Assembly (NCBI RefSeq): GCF_000355695.1
Contig: NC_020891.1
Location: 2,666,001-2,730,000, forward strand
DNA length: 64,000 nt
Direction of reading: 5' to 3'
Source: Clavibacter nebraskensis NCPPB 2581
GTDB lineage: Bacteria; Actinomycetota; Actinomycetes; Actinomycetales; Microbacteriaceae
The notes under the pieces were generated by a model. The model ran no database searches. It worked only from the letters and a program-made list of their open reading frames with translations, and was not told the origin of the DNA. Made by a program: the position numbers and the translations under genes. Numbering within the stretch: position 1 is the first letter of the stretch; every line of letters starts with the position of its first letter. Below, one piece after another: positions 1 through 10,219 of the stretch.

Positions 1-1028
1 GCGAGGATGAGCGCGAACTCGCCGCGGTTCTGCAGGATGAAGGCCGTGTTGATGCCGGCCTGCGCGCCGTGCCCGTTCAGCCACGCGACGAACTGCCCGG
101 CGATGATGTTGAGCACGACCGTCATGAGCACGGCGAGGAGCACCGGGACGACGACGGTGGGGAACTCGCCGGGATCCAGCGCCAGGCCGAAGTTGAGGAA
201 GAAGAACGCGCCGAAGACGTCGCGCAGCGGGATGGCGATCTGCTCGATGCGGTTGCGCACGCGCGTCGCGCCGAGCACGAGGCCGATGAGGAAGGCGCCG
301 ATCGCGTCGGTGACGCCGAGCACCTCGCCGATGCCGCCGAAGAGGATCGCGAGGCCGAAGAACAGGACGGTGAACAGCTCGACGTCGCGCGTGCGCATGA
401 ACCGCGACAGGAACGCGCCGCCCTTGCGCGCGACCGTGAACATCACCACGAGGAAGGCGAACGACACCGCGAGCTGGCCGACCACCGCCCACGGCTCGGT
501 CTCGCCGCTCAGCACGACCGACACGATGGCGAGGTAGACGGCGATGAAGATGTCCTCGACCACGGTGACGCCCAGGATCATGGGCGTCTCGTCGTTGGCC
601 AGGCGGTTCAGCTCGATGAGCAGCTTCGTCACGATGGCGCTCGACGACGTCGCCGTCATGCCCGCGATGATGAGCGCCTCGCGCGTGCCCCAGCCGAGCG
701 CGAACCCGAACGCGAACCCGACGCCCATGTTGATGAGCACGTACGAGCCGCCCGAGATGATGAGCTTGCCAGCGTTGCCGAAGAACTCGTCCTGGTCGAA
801 CTCCAGCCCCAGGTTGAACAGCAGCAGGATGAGGCCGAAGACGGCGATCAGCTCGATGTCGCCCGAGGCGAAGTCGAGCGGGAACCAGTCGACGCTCGGG
901 CTCGCGAGGAGCCCGACGAGCATGTAGATGGGGATCGCGGGCAGGCCGATGCGCTTGCCGAGCTGGCCGAACGCGTAGGCGAGGACGAACAGCAGGCCGA
1001 GGACGATGAGGTCGAGGCCGTGGTGCAC
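1..1028 (-). CDS. Cation/proton antiporter (CPA2, KhtU/KefB-like), 3' end cut off
   Basis: Integral-membrane monovalent cation/H+ antiporter of the CPA2 family, probably a K+/H+ exchanger. Read from the minus strand, the protein starts at a GTG (MHHGLDLIVLGLLF) and gives 342 codons of alternating hydrophobic segments. Family signatures are visible: a TSSSAIV stretch near residue 127 and a GVTDAIGAF stretch in the second half, the usual ion-binding region. A GGAGGG ribosome site overlaps the stop of the upstream TrkA-C gene, six bases before the GTG, so the two are translationally coupled. That pairing matches Bacillus KhtT/KhtU (YhaT/YhaU). The C-terminus lies outside the window. The ion is inferred from the family, not seen. 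Confidence 0.85.
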   Translation of the reverse strand, partial: MHHGLDLIVLGLLFVLAYAFGQLGKRIGLPAIPIYMLVGLLASPSVDWFPLDFASGDIELIAVFGLILLLFNLGLEFDQDEFFGNAGKLIISGGSYVLINMGVGFAFGFALGWGTREALIIAGMTATSSSAIVTKLLIELNRLANDETPMILGVTVVEDIFIAVYLAIVSVVLSGETEPWAVVGQLAVSFAFLVVMFTVARKGGAFLSRFMRTRDVELFTVLFFGLAILFGGIGEVLGVTDAIGAFLIGLVLGATRVRNRIEQIAIPLRDVFGAFFFLNFGLALDPGEFPTVVVPVLLAVLMTVVLNIIAGQFVAWLNGHGAQAGINTAFILQNRGEFALIL

Positions 1029-1031
1029 CCG

Positions 1032-1565
1032 CTACCCTCCGTCCGGCGCGGAGCCGGGCGCGGGGCGGTGCGGGAACTCGCCCGTCCGGTAGAACGCGAA
1101 GGCCTTGGCGACCTTCTCGGGGGATCCGGCCACGACGAGCGTGTCGCCCGGGTAGACGGTGAAGTCGTCGGAGGGCGCGGGGTTGGCCGACTCGCCGCGC
1201 ACGACCGCGACGACCGTGAGGCCCACGACGCCGCGCGAGGCGAGGTTGCCGAGGGCCTGGCCGGCGATGTGGTCGTCGTAGTCGACCGTGAACCAGTCGA
1301 TGCTGAGGCCCGGGATCTGGTCGAGCTTGTCGAGGGACTCGGTGATCCGCGTGCCGCCCAGCAGCTCGGCGAGCGTGTGCGCCTCGTCCTCGCTGAGGCG
1401 GAGCGACACCTTCTGCGTGTCGGGCCCGTCCTGCTCCTCGGAGAAGGTGATCAGGTCGCTGTGGCCGGAGCGGTGCGCGATGACGCCGACCTTGCCCCCG
1501 TCGTCCGTGATGAAGGTGTGCAGCACGCCGACACCCGGCAGCTTGACGCGACGGACCTCCGCCAT
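1032..1565 (-). CDS. TrkA-C domain regulatory subunit of the antiporter (KhtT-like)
   Basis: Cytoplasmic protein of 177 residues that probably gates the downstream antiporter. The C-terminal part, about residues 95-160, reads as a TrkA-C/RCK-C ligand-binding domain (VVGLTVVAVVRG, then YPGDTLVVAGSPEKV). The N-terminal part resembles KhtT-type regulators. The ATG at 1565 is supported by a GGGAGG site seven bases upstream. The stop is followed directly by the antiporter start, so this is a two-gene unit. In Bacillus the KhtT partner controls K+/H+ exchange; transfer of that role here is inference from domain and gene order. Confidence 0.85.
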   Translation of the reverse strand: MAEVRRVKLPGVGVLHTFITDDGGKVGVIAHRSGHSDLITFSEEQDGPDTQKVSLRLSEDEAHTLAELLGGTRITESLDKLDQIPGLSIDWFTVDYDDHIAGQALGNLASRGVVGLTVVAVVRGESANPAPSDDFTVYPGDTLVVAGSPEKVAKAFAFYRTGEFPHRPAPGSAPDGG

Positions 1566-1666
1566 GCGCGCACCTCCCTCTTCCTCTGGTTCACAACGCG
1601 GGCCGCGCCCCGCATGTTCCCTGTCCGCTCGGCGCGGGACGGGCCCGGCCGGGTGGCCGGCGCGGA

Positions 1667-2785
1667 CTACTTGCCGTACGGCGCGACGACGACCTCGACG
1701 CGCTGGAACTCCTTCAGGTCGGAGTAGCCGGTGGTGGCCATGGCACGGCGCAGGGCGCCGACCAGGTTGGCGCTGCCGTCGGCCGTGGTGGACGGGCCGT
1801 AGAGGATCTGCTCGAGCGGCGCGACCTGGTCGACCCGCACGCGGTGACCGCGCGGCAGCTCGGAGTGATGCGCCTCGGCGCCCCAGTGGAAGCCCTGCCC
1901 GGGCGCGTCGGTGGCGCGCGCGAGCGTGGAGCCGAGCATGACCGCGTCGGCGCCGACCGCGATGGCCTTGACGATGTCGCCCGAGCTGCCGAGGCCGCCG
2001 TCGGCGATGACATGCACGTAGCGGCCGCCGGACTCGTCCATGTAGTCGCGGCGAGCGCCCGCGACGTCGGAGAGCGCGGTCGCCATGGGCGCGTGGATCC
2101 CGAGGGTCGAGCGCGTCGTGGACGCCGCACCTCCGCCGAAGCCGACGAGCACGCCGGCCGCGCCCGTGCGCATGAGGTGGAGGGCCGCGGTGTAGGTGGC
2201 CGCTCCGCCGACGATGACGGGGACGTCGAGCTCGTAGATGAACTTCTTGAGGTTGAGGGGGGCCGCGCCCTTCGAGACGTGCTCGGCGGACACCGTGGTG
2301 CCGCGGATGACGAAGAGGTCGACGCCGGCCGCGACCACGGTCTCGTAGTGGTCGGCGGTGCGCTGGGGCGAGAGCGCCGCGGCGACGACGACGCCGGCCG
2401 CGCGGATCTCCGCGATGCGCGCCGTGATGAGCTCCGGCTTGATCGGCTCGGAGTAGATCTGCTGCATGCGCGCGGTGGCCGACTCGGGCGGCAGCGACCG
2501 GATCTCCTCGAGCAGGCGCTCGGGGTGCTCGTACCGGGTCCAGAGGCCCTCGAGGTCGAGGACGCCGAGGCCGCCGAAGCGCCCCATCGCGATGGCCGTC
2601 GCCGGGGAGACGACCGAGTCCATGGGCGCGGCGAGGAACGGGATCTCGAACTGGTATGCGTCGATGGACCACGAGACCGACACGTCCTGCGGGTCGCGCG
2701 TGCGACGGGACGGGACGATGGCGATGTCGTCGAACGCGTACACACGGCGGGCCCGCTTGGCGCGGCCGATCTCTACATCACTCAC
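1667..2785 (-). CDS. guaB3: GuaB3-family IMP dehydrogenase-related protein
   Basis: A 372-residue TIM-barrel protein of the IMPDH/GMP reductase superfamily. It begins like GuaB3 proteins (YAFDDIAIVPSRRTRDPQDV), has no CBS domain pair, and keeps the phosphate-binding glycines. At the catalytic loop (about residues 217-226), where IMPDH and GMP reductase carry a cysteine, it reads GGGAASTTRS, so serine 222 takes the cysteine's place. The start is a GTG with TAGGCT six bases upstream, typical of leaderless transcripts. It is one of two guaB paralogues within 4 kb. Actinobacterial GuaB3 has no firm role that I know of; GMP reductase activity has been reported for cyanobacterial members, but those keep the cysteine as I recall. 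Family assignment is secure, reaction is not. Confidence 0.9.
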   Translation of the reverse strand: MSDVEIGRAKRARRVYAFDDIAIVPSRRTRDPQDVSVSWSIDAYQFEIPFLAAPMDSVVSPATAIAMGRFGGLGVLDLEGLWTRYEHPERLLEEIRSLPPESATARMQQIYSEPIKPELITARIAEIRAAGVVVAAALSPQRTADHYETVVAAGVDLFVIRGTTVSAEHVSKGAAPLNLKKFIYELDVPVIVGGAATYTAALHLMRTGAAGVLVGFGGGAASTTRSTLGIHAPMATALSDVAGARRDYMDESGGRYVHVIADGGLGSSGDIVKAIAVGADAVMLGSTLARATDAPGQGFHWGAEAHHSELPRGHRVRVDQVAPLEQILYGPSTTADGSANLVGALRRAMATTGYSDLKEFQRVEVVVAPYGK

Positions 2786-2791
2786 CCGCCC

Positions 2792-2797
2792 AGCCTA
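2792..2797 (-). promoter_or_regulatory. Probable -10 element of a leaderless guaB3 promoter
   Basis: TAGGCT on the minus strand, followed by exactly six bases (GGGCGG) and the GTG start of guaB3. This spacing puts the transcription start on the first base of the start codon. No ribosome-binding sequence fits between them. Confidence 0.55.
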
Positions 2798-2839
2798 GCG
2801 GCGGGCTCCTGCGCGACCGGCCGCCGCCCGGATCCGCGG

Positions 2840-3904
2840 TCACCCCCGGGCGGCACGCGCCGCGCGCCGCTCGGGCTCGAGGCCCGCGTGCAGCAGGAGT
2901 GCGCGGAGCCGCCCCGCGCCCAGCACGTCCCCCTCCCCCGCGACCACCACGCGCCAGCGGCCGACCTCCCGCTGCCCCGCGTGGCCGGCGTCGGCATCGG
3001 CCCCGGGCGCGACGCGACCCGCGCACCCCCTCCCGACGATCCGCAGCCCCACCCGCTGGGCCGCCCAGGCCAGCGCGAGCCGCCCGTGGCCGCCGACCGC
3101 GACTCCCACGGCGGGCGGGGCGAGCCCGACCTCGTGCGCGACGCCGCGCGCGACCGACTCCAGCGGGCAGCATGCGGCGCCGTCCGCCGCCCGGACGAGC
3201 AGCTCCGCGCGTCGGCTCCACGGACCCGAACCGCGCATCCCCCACTCCCGATCGAGGTCGGCGCGCGTCACCGGCGACCTGCGCGTCGGCGCGAGCGCGT
3301 GGTCGAGCGCGACCAGACCGTGCGCGTACCACCCCGGGCCGCGCGGCGCGGTTCCGCGCACCGCCGCCATCGCCGCCTCGTGCGATGCGGCGAGTGCCGT
3401 CGCCGCGAGCCCCGGCAGCCGAACGGCCTCCGCCCCCAGCACGAGACGCGACCGCCCGTGCGCGGGATCGCGGACGACGCGCGTGCCCGCGGGGCGACCG
3501 CGCCGGAGCCCCGGCGCCTCGAGCAGCGTCACGAGCGCGGGCCACGGGGCGAGGCGCGGCAGCCCGTGCACGGCGGCCGCCGACGCCCCGCCCAGCACGA
3601 CCGGGTCGAGCGCGACGCGGGCGAGCGCGCGGATGCGCAGCAGGTGCCGTCCGCGCGCCGACACCGCCTCCCACTCGGTGCGCCGCACGTGCACGCCCGC
3701 GCGCAGCCGCAGCAGCTCGCCGCGCGCCTCCGCCCGGGCGACGACCGCAGCGTCGGCCCGCTCCTCCTCGGCGACAGGACGCGCGGCGGAGGGACGCGAG
3801 ACCCCCGACAGGATCAGCGCCACCCCGGGCGGCCCGAGCGACACCGCCTCGAACGGAGGGGCGGCGGGTGGCGGGACGGCGGACGGCGGCGGGGTCGGTG
3901 TCAT
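2840..3904 (-). CDS. AbiEi/DUF559-like protein with degenerate nuclease region
   Basis: A 354-residue protein of uncertain function. Its first half matches the pattern of actinobacterial proteins with a winged-helix AbiEi-antitoxin-like domain: an LRLRAGVHVRRTEWEAV strand, a basic stretch, then VLGGASAAAVHGLP. Its second half aligns by eye with the DUF559 (PD-(D/E)XK-like) region of those proteins, with an ES pair at LESVARGVAHEVG. The expected D-F-A-W strand reads LALAW, and no E-x-K follows, so catalytic acids appear lost. ATG 3904 is chosen over an upstream start because that start lies inside the guaB terminator; GACACT sits six bases before the ATG. It lies between guaB and guaB3 with no toxin gene nearby. 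Function unknown. Confidence 0.6.
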   Translation of the reverse strand: MTPTPPPSAVPPPAAPPFEAVSLGPPGVALILSGVSRPSAARPVAEEERADAAVVARAEARGELLRLRAGVHVRRTEWEAVSARGRHLLRIRALARVALDPVVLGGASAAAVHGLPRLAPWPALVTLLEAPGLRRGRPAGTRVVRDPAHGRSRLVLGAEAVRLPGLAATALAASHEAAMAAVRGTAPRGPGWYAHGLVALDHALAPTRRSPVTRADLDREWGMRGSGPWSRRAELLVRAADGAACCPLESVARGVAHEVGLAPPAVGVAVGGHGRLALAWAAQRVGLRIVGRGCAGRVAPGADADAGHAGQREVGRWRVVVAGEGDVLGAGRLRALLLHAGLEPERRAARAARG

Positions 3905-4004
3905 GCGGGCAGTGTCGCGGGCCGCGGGCGCCGAGGACGCGGCCCGCCGCGACCCGCCGGGCGTGCGTCCGGATCCGCGCCCTGTGAGGGAGCGCCCGCG
4001 CGCG

Positions 4005-4037
4005 CGAGGGGCCGGTGCGCCAGGCACCGGCCCCTCG
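4005..4037 (-). terminator. Hairpin terminator downstream of guaB
   Basis: Perfect 14-bp inverted repeat (CGAGGGGCCGGTGC and its complement) with a 5-base loop, 35 bases past the guaB stop. No T tract follows, as is usual in very GC-rich actinobacteria. Confidence 0.75.
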
Positions 4038-4071
4038 TCGTGACCGCGCGGGGGACGCGCGGGTCAGCGCA

Positions 4072-5811
<1,740 letters not shown>

Positions 5812-7278
5812 GTGATAGCCACTGGTTCGGCCGGAGCACGCGCGCAGCGCATGTGGGCCCTGATTCTCGCGGTGGCGTTCGCCTGCACCGCACTTCTCCT
5901 CTCGGCCCCGTCGGCTGCGCACGCGGATCCCCGCGCGGCGCCGCAGGCGGTCGACCCGGCGTCCGCCGAGCAGTCCCTGCTCGTGTGGGTCCGGGCGGAC
6001 GCCGACAAGACCGGCATCGCCGGGGTCACCGTGAAGGTCTCGGGCGGCGGCGTCGAGGCCACCGGCACGACCGGCGCGGACGGCAAGGCCGAGGTCGGCC
6101 TCAGCGCGCCGGGCTCCTTTACGGTCGAGGTCGACGCGTCGACGATCCCCGAGGGCGCGGGCGTCCCCCGCGCGGGCTCGAGCCCTCGCGAGATCGACGT
6201 GGCCGCCGGCAACAAGAACGTGCCCGCCTTCTTCTTCCTCTCGCCCGACGGCGCGGCGGCGGGCTCCGCCGGGTCGACCCCGGCACCGAGCGCCAGCGCA
6301 GGTGCCGGCACGGGGACGTCCACCGCCGGCGAGACCGCCGCACCGGACACCGAGACCGGCGCGGTCTCCGGCACCGCGGAGCCCGTCACCCAGAACAACT
6401 TCTGGAAGATCTTCTGGCCCAAGGTGGTGACGGGCCTCATCTTCGGCCTGCTGCTCGCCCTCGCGGCCATCGGCCTTTCGCTCATCTACGGCACGACGGG
6501 CCTCAACAACTTCGCGCACGGCGAGCTGGTCACCTTCGGCGCGCTCATGGCGTACCTGTTCAGCAACGTGCTCGGCCTGAACCCGGTGCTCGCGATCGTC
6601 ATCACGGTGATCCTCGGCGGGGCGTTCGGGTTCGCGCAGGACGCGGCGCTCTGGAAGCCCCTGCGGAAGCGGCGCCTCGGGCTGGTGCCGCTGATGATCG
6701 TCACCATCGGCCTGTCCCTCGCCCTGCGCTACCTCTTCCAGTTCATCTTCGGCGCCGACCGCCTGACGCTCCCCAACAGCCCGGCCCCGTTCCTGGTCGT
6801 CGGGCCGGTGAGCCTCAAGTTCACCGATGTCGCCGGCGCGGTCGTCTCGGTCGTGCTCCTCCTGGCGGTCGCGTACGTGCTGCTCTACACGAAGATCGGC
6901 AAGGCCACGCGCGCCGTCTCCGACAACCGCTCGCTCGCCGCGGCGTCGGGCATCGACGTCGAGGGCGTGATCCGCGTGGTCTGGATCGGCGGCGCCGCGC
7001 TGGCCGCCCTGTCCGGCGTCTTCATCGCCTACTACCAGTCGCTGCGCTGGGACACGGGCGCGTCCATCCTGCTGCTCGTCTTCTCGGCCGTCGTCCTCGG
7101 CGGGCTCGGCACGGCGTTCGGCGCGCTCATCGGCTCGATCGTGATCGGCGTCTTCATCAACGTCAGCACCATGGTCCTGCCCGAGAACATGAAGTACGTG
7201 GCCGCGCTCGTGGTCATGATCGTCATCCTGCTCATCAGGCCCCAGGGAATCCTGGGTCGGAAAGATCGGATCGGTTAG
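5812..7278 (+). CDS. livH: Branched-chain amino-acid ABC permease LivH with added exported N-terminal domain
   Basis: Membrane subunit of a branched-chain amino-acid importer. Residues from about 200 to 488 are a standard LivH permease (GLSLIYGTTGLNNFAHGE near the first segments, IRPQGILG at the end). Ahead of it lie about 195 extra residues: a hydrophobic signal segment (about 15-36, ending SAAHADP), a compact beta-rich domain at about 55-145 (VWVRADADKTGIAGVTVKV) resembling a carboxypeptidase regulatory-like/Ig fold, and an Ala/Thr/Gly-rich linker. Usual LivH proteins are about 290-340 residues. GTG 5812 is chosen because GGAGG lies four bases upstream; ATG 5851 is the alternative and would remove the charged start of the signal segment. 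First gene of livHMGF. Confidence 0.9.
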   Translation: MIATGSAGARAQRMWALILAVAFACTALLLSAPSAAHADPRAAPQAVDPASAEQSLLVWVRADADKTGIAGVTVKVSGGGVEATGTTGADGKAEVGLSAPGSFTVEVDASTIPEGAGVPRAGSSPREIDVAAGNKNVPAFFFLSPDGAAAGSAGSTPAPSASAGAGTGTSTAGETAAPDTETGAVSGTAEPVTQNNFWKIFWPKVVTGLIFGLLLALAAIGLSLIYGTTGLNNFAHGELVTFGALMAYLFSNVLGLNPVLAIVITVILGGAFGFAQDAALWKPLRKRRLGLVPLMIVTIGLSLALRYLFQFIFGADRLTLPNSPAPFLVVGPVSLKFTDVAGAVVSVVLLLAVAYVLLYTKIGKATRAVSDNRSLAAASGIDVEGVIRVVWIGGAALAALSGVFIAYYQSLRWDTGASILLLVFSAVVLGGLGTAFGALIGSIVIGVFINVSTMVLPENMKYVAALVVMIVILLIRPQGILGRKDRIG

Positions 7279-7284
7279 CCGCGC

Positions 7285-8256
7285 ATGAACTCCAACTTCA
7301 TCTTCCTGGCGCTCGGCGAGATCTTCTCGCCGACCACCGCGGCGTACGCGCTCGCGACCGTCGGCCTCGTGATCCACTTCGGCTTCACGGGCCTGCTCAA
7401 CTTCGGCCAGGCCGGCTTCATGGCCATCGGCGGCTACGCGTTCGCCATCACGGCGGTCATGTACGACTGGTCCGTCTGGGCGTCGCTCCTCGCGGCGATC
7501 GTCGCGTCCACCGTGTTCGCGCTGATCCTGGGCATCCCGACCCTCCGTTTGAGGGCGGACTACCTGAGCATCGTCACCATCGCTGCGGCCGAGATCATCC
7601 GGCTGAGCGTCAAGACGCCCGAGTTCTCCGCCGTCACGGGCGGCTCCGAGGGCATCAACGGCGCGGCGGCCGGCTTCAACGACCTCAACCCGCTGCCCGA
7701 GGGCCGCTTCGGCTTCGGCGTGCTCACCTACTCGGCCGACCAGTGGTGGATCCGCATCGTCGGATGGGGCCTCGTCGGCATCGCCTGCCTCCTCGTGTTC
7801 CTCCTCATGCGCAGCCCCTGGGGCCGCGTGCTGAAGGGCGTGCGCGAGGACGAGGACGCGGTCCGCGCGCTCGGCAAGAACGTCTACTCCTACAAGATGC
7901 AGGCGCTCGTGCTCGGCGGCGTGTTCGGCGGGCTCGCGGGCGTGGTCTTCATCCTCCCGAGGTCGCTGCAGCCCGACAACTACGGCACGCAGCTCACGTT
8001 CTTCCTGTACACGATCATGCTGCTGGGAGGCGCGGCCACGATCTTCGGGCCGGTCATCGGCTCGATCATCTTCTGGGTCACGTTGTCGCTCTCGGACGGC
8101 CTGCTCAGCCTCGCGGTGTCGAACGGCTGGCTGCCCATCTCGAGCACCCAGCAGGGCCCGATCCGCTTCATCATCGTGGGCGTCGCGCTCATGCTGCTCG
8201 TGATCTTCCGACCACAGGGCATCTTCGGGAAGAAGAAGGAGACGCACTTTGCCTGA
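7285..8256 (+). CDS. livM: Branched-chain amino-acid ABC permease LivM
   Basis: Second membrane subunit of the importer, 323 residues with about nine hydrophobic segments. Family features: GLLNFGQAGFMAIGGYAFA near residues 34-55, the cytoplasmic SPWGRVLKGVREDEDAVRALGKN loop that contacts the ATPases, and FRPQGIFG near the end. The ATG follows the livH stop by six bases. Its last codons overlap the livG start, so the four proteins are made together. Confidence 0.95.
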   Translation: MNSNFIFLALGEIFSPTTAAYALATVGLVIHFGFTGLLNFGQAGFMAIGGYAFAITAVMYDWSVWASLLAAIVASTVFALILGIPTLRLRADYLSIVTIAAAEIIRLSVKTPEFSAVTGGSEGINGAAAGFNDLNPLPEGRFGFGVLTYSADQWWIRIVGWGLVGIACLLVFLLMRSPWGRVLKGVREDEDAVRALGKNVYSYKMQALVLGGVFGGLAGVVFILPRSLQPDNYGTQLTFFLYTIMLLGGAATIFGPVIGSIIFWVTLSLSDGLLSLAVSNGWLPISSTQQGPIRFIIVGVALMLLVIFRPQGIFGKKKETHFA

Positions 8257-9172
8257 CAAGACCCCGGTCTCGGCCATCCTCGACGGCGACGCCGGTCCGG
8301 GCTGCGCCAAGAAGGACCCCATCATCGTCGCGCACGGCGTCAGCCGGCAGTTCGGCGGCCTGAAGGCCGTCGACGTCGACCACCTCGAGATCCCCCGCGG
8401 CTCCATCACGGCCCTCATCGGCCCGAACGGCGCCGGCAAGACCACGTTCTTCAACCTGCTGACCGGCTTCGACAAGCCGAACACCGGCACGTGGGAGTTC
8501 TCGGGGAAGAACCTCGCCGGCATGAGCGCCTTCCGCGTCGCCCGCCTCGGCATGGTGCGCACCTTCCAGCTCACGAAGGCGCTCGGCGGCATGACGGTGC
8601 TGGAGAACATGCGCCTCGGCGCCACGGGCCAGGGCGGCGAGAATTTCTTCTCCGCGCTGATCCGCCCCCTCTGGCGCAAGAAGGAGGACGAGATCACGGA
8701 CCGCGCGCGCGGGCTGCTGAAGAAGTTCAAGCTCGACGCCAAGGAGGAGGACTACGCGGACAGCCTCTCCGGCGGTCAGCGCAAGCTCCTCGAGATGGCG
8801 CGCGCGCTCATGACGAAGCCTGATCTCGTGATGCTCGACGAGCCGATGGCCGGCGTCAACCCGGCGCTGACGCAGTCGCTGCTGCACCACATCCTCGACC
8901 TCAAGACCGAGGGCATGACGGTGCTGTTCGTCGAGCACGACATGCACATGGTCAACGAGATCGCCGACTGGGTGGTCGTGATGGCCGAGGGCCGCATCGT
9001 CGCCGAGGGCCCGCCCTCGACCGTGATGAGCGACCCGGCCGTCATCGACGCCTACCTCGGCGCCCACCACGACACCGACCTCGGCACCCTCACGGGCCAG
9101 CGCGAGGTGGCGAAGGACATGGACTCCGACCTCGTGAAGAGCGAGATCGAGAAGGAAGCGGCAGACAAGTGA
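8249..9172 (+). CDS. livG: Branched-chain amino-acid ABC ATPase LivG
   Basis: ATP-hydrolysing subunit, 307 residues. Walker A is GPNGAGKTTFFN near residue 56, the ABC signature is LSGGQRKLLEMARAL, and Walker B is DLVMLDEPMAGVNP. LivG is distinguished by the long loop between Walker A and signature (LGATGQGGENFFSALIRPLW). The start is a TTG inside the end of livM with AGAAGGAG about seven bases upstream; no ATG is available near the conserved N-terminus. About 30 residues past the usual C-terminus are charged and probably flexible. Confidence 0.94.
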   Translation: MPDKTPVSAILDGDAGPGCAKKDPIIVAHGVSRQFGGLKAVDVDHLEIPRGSITALIGPNGAGKTTFFNLLTGFDKPNTGTWEFSGKNLAGMSAFRVARLGMVRTFQLTKALGGMTVLENMRLGATGQGGENFFSALIRPLWRKKEDEITDRARGLLKKFKLDAKEEDYADSLSGGQRKLLEMARALMTKPDLVMLDEPMAGVNPALTQSLLHHILDLKTEGMTVLFVEHDMHMVNEIADWVVVMAEGRIVAEGPPSTVMSDPAVIDAYLGAHHDTDLGTLTGQREVAKDMDSDLVKSEIEKEAADK

Positions 9173-9927
9173 CGGCAGAGCGGGTCCTCCAGACCACCGA
9201 CCTCCACGCGGGCTACCTGCCCGGGGTCAACATCCTCAACGGATGCAACGTGCACGTCGACAAGGGCGAGCTCGTGGGCATCATCGGCCCGAACGGCGCC
9301 GGGAAGTCGACGCTGCTGAAGGCGATCTTCGGCCAGGTGAACGTGCGCGGCGGCAGCATCGAGCTGAACGGCCAGGACATCACCGGGCTCAAGGCCGACA
9401 AGCTCGTCTCCCGCGGAGTGGGCATGGTGCCGCAGAACAACAACGTGTTCCCGACGCTCACGATCGACGAGAACCTGCAGATGGGCGCGTACCAGAAGCC
9501 CAAGATGTACAAGGAGCGGCTGGCGTTCGTCACCGACCTGTTCCCGGAGCTCGGCAAGCGGCTCAAGCAGCGCGCCGGATCCCTCTCCGGCGGCGAGCGC
9601 CAGATGGTCGCCATGTCGCGCGCGCTCATGATGGACCCGACGGTGCTGCTCCTCGATGAGCCGAGCGCCGGTCTCTCCCCCGTGCGCCAGGACGAGACGT
9701 TCATCAACGTCGCGCAGATCAACCGCGCGGGCGTCTCCGTGATGATCGTGGAGCAGAACGCCCGGCGCGCGCTGCAGATCTGCGACCGCGGCTACGTGCT
9801 CGACCAGGGCAAGGACGCGTACGAGGGCCGCGGGCGCGAGCTCATGAACGACCCGAAGGTCATCGAGCTGTACCTCGGCACGCTCGCGGCCGACCAGGAG
9901 AAGGCCAAGGCGGCGCCCCAGCCCTGA
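9169..9927 (+). CDS. livF: Branched-chain amino-acid ABC ATPase LivF
   Basis: Second ATPase of the importer, 252 residues. Walker A is GPNGAGKSTLLKAIFG, signature LSGGERQMVAMSRALM, Walker B TVLLLDEPSAGLSP, and the switch histidine is replaced by glutamine in IVEQN, as is normal in LivF. GTG 9169 overlaps the livG stop by four bases (GTGA). The operon ends at a large hairpin just downstream, and the likely binding protein is encoded convergently at 10220-11503. Confidence 0.95.
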   Translation: MTAERVLQTTDLHAGYLPGVNILNGCNVHVDKGELVGIIGPNGAGKSTLLKAIFGQVNVRGGSIELNGQDITGLKADKLVSRGVGMVPQNNNVFPTLTIDENLQMGAYQKPKMYKERLAFVTDLFPELGKRLKQRAGSLSGGERQMVAMSRALMMDPTVLLLDEPSAGLSPVRQDETFINVAQINRAGVSVMIVEQNARRALQICDRGYVLDQGKDAYEGRGRELMNDPKVIELYLGTLAADQEKAKAAPQP

Positions 9928-9937
9928 TCCTCACCCA

Positions 9938-9987
9938 CGCACGACACGGCGCGGCATCCCTCCGGGGGTGCCGCGTCGTTGTGTGCG
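9938..9987 (+). terminator. Terminator of livHMGF
   Basis: Inverted repeat of 23 bases on each side with a 4-base loop, containing one 3x3 internal loop and two wobble pairs. It starts 10 bases after the livF stop and could work in both directions. Confidence 0.7.
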
Positions 9988-9997
9988 GGGGGGGGGG
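9987..9997. repeat. Run of 11 G residues
   Basis: Uninterrupted G homopolymer directly after the liv terminator stem, in noncoding DNA. It is the only run of this length I noticed. The rest of the gap to 10170 holds nothing I can name. Confidence 0.8.
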
Positions 9998-10170
9998 CGC
10001 GGGCGTCCGCCCCACGGACCGCGACCGTGCGCGTCCCGCCGTCGTGACGGCGCGCTGGCCCCCTGCGGGACGGCGCTCCGCCGGCGCGTGACCGCCCGGC
10101 CGCCGACGCGGGAGGACGGCACGCGACGCCAGCCGGCCGCGGCCGCACCGCGCGCACCCGGGCACGCCGA

Positions 10171-10198
10171 AGGGCCCGGTCCATGCGGACCGGGCCCT
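10171..10198 (-). terminator. Terminator of the branched-chain amino-acid binding protein gene
   Basis: Perfect 12-bp stem (AGGGCCCGGTCC) with a 4-base loop, 21 bases past the stop codon on the minus strand. Confidence 0.75.
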
Positions 10199-10219
10199 CA
10201 GCCGTGCGTGGTGCGGGTG

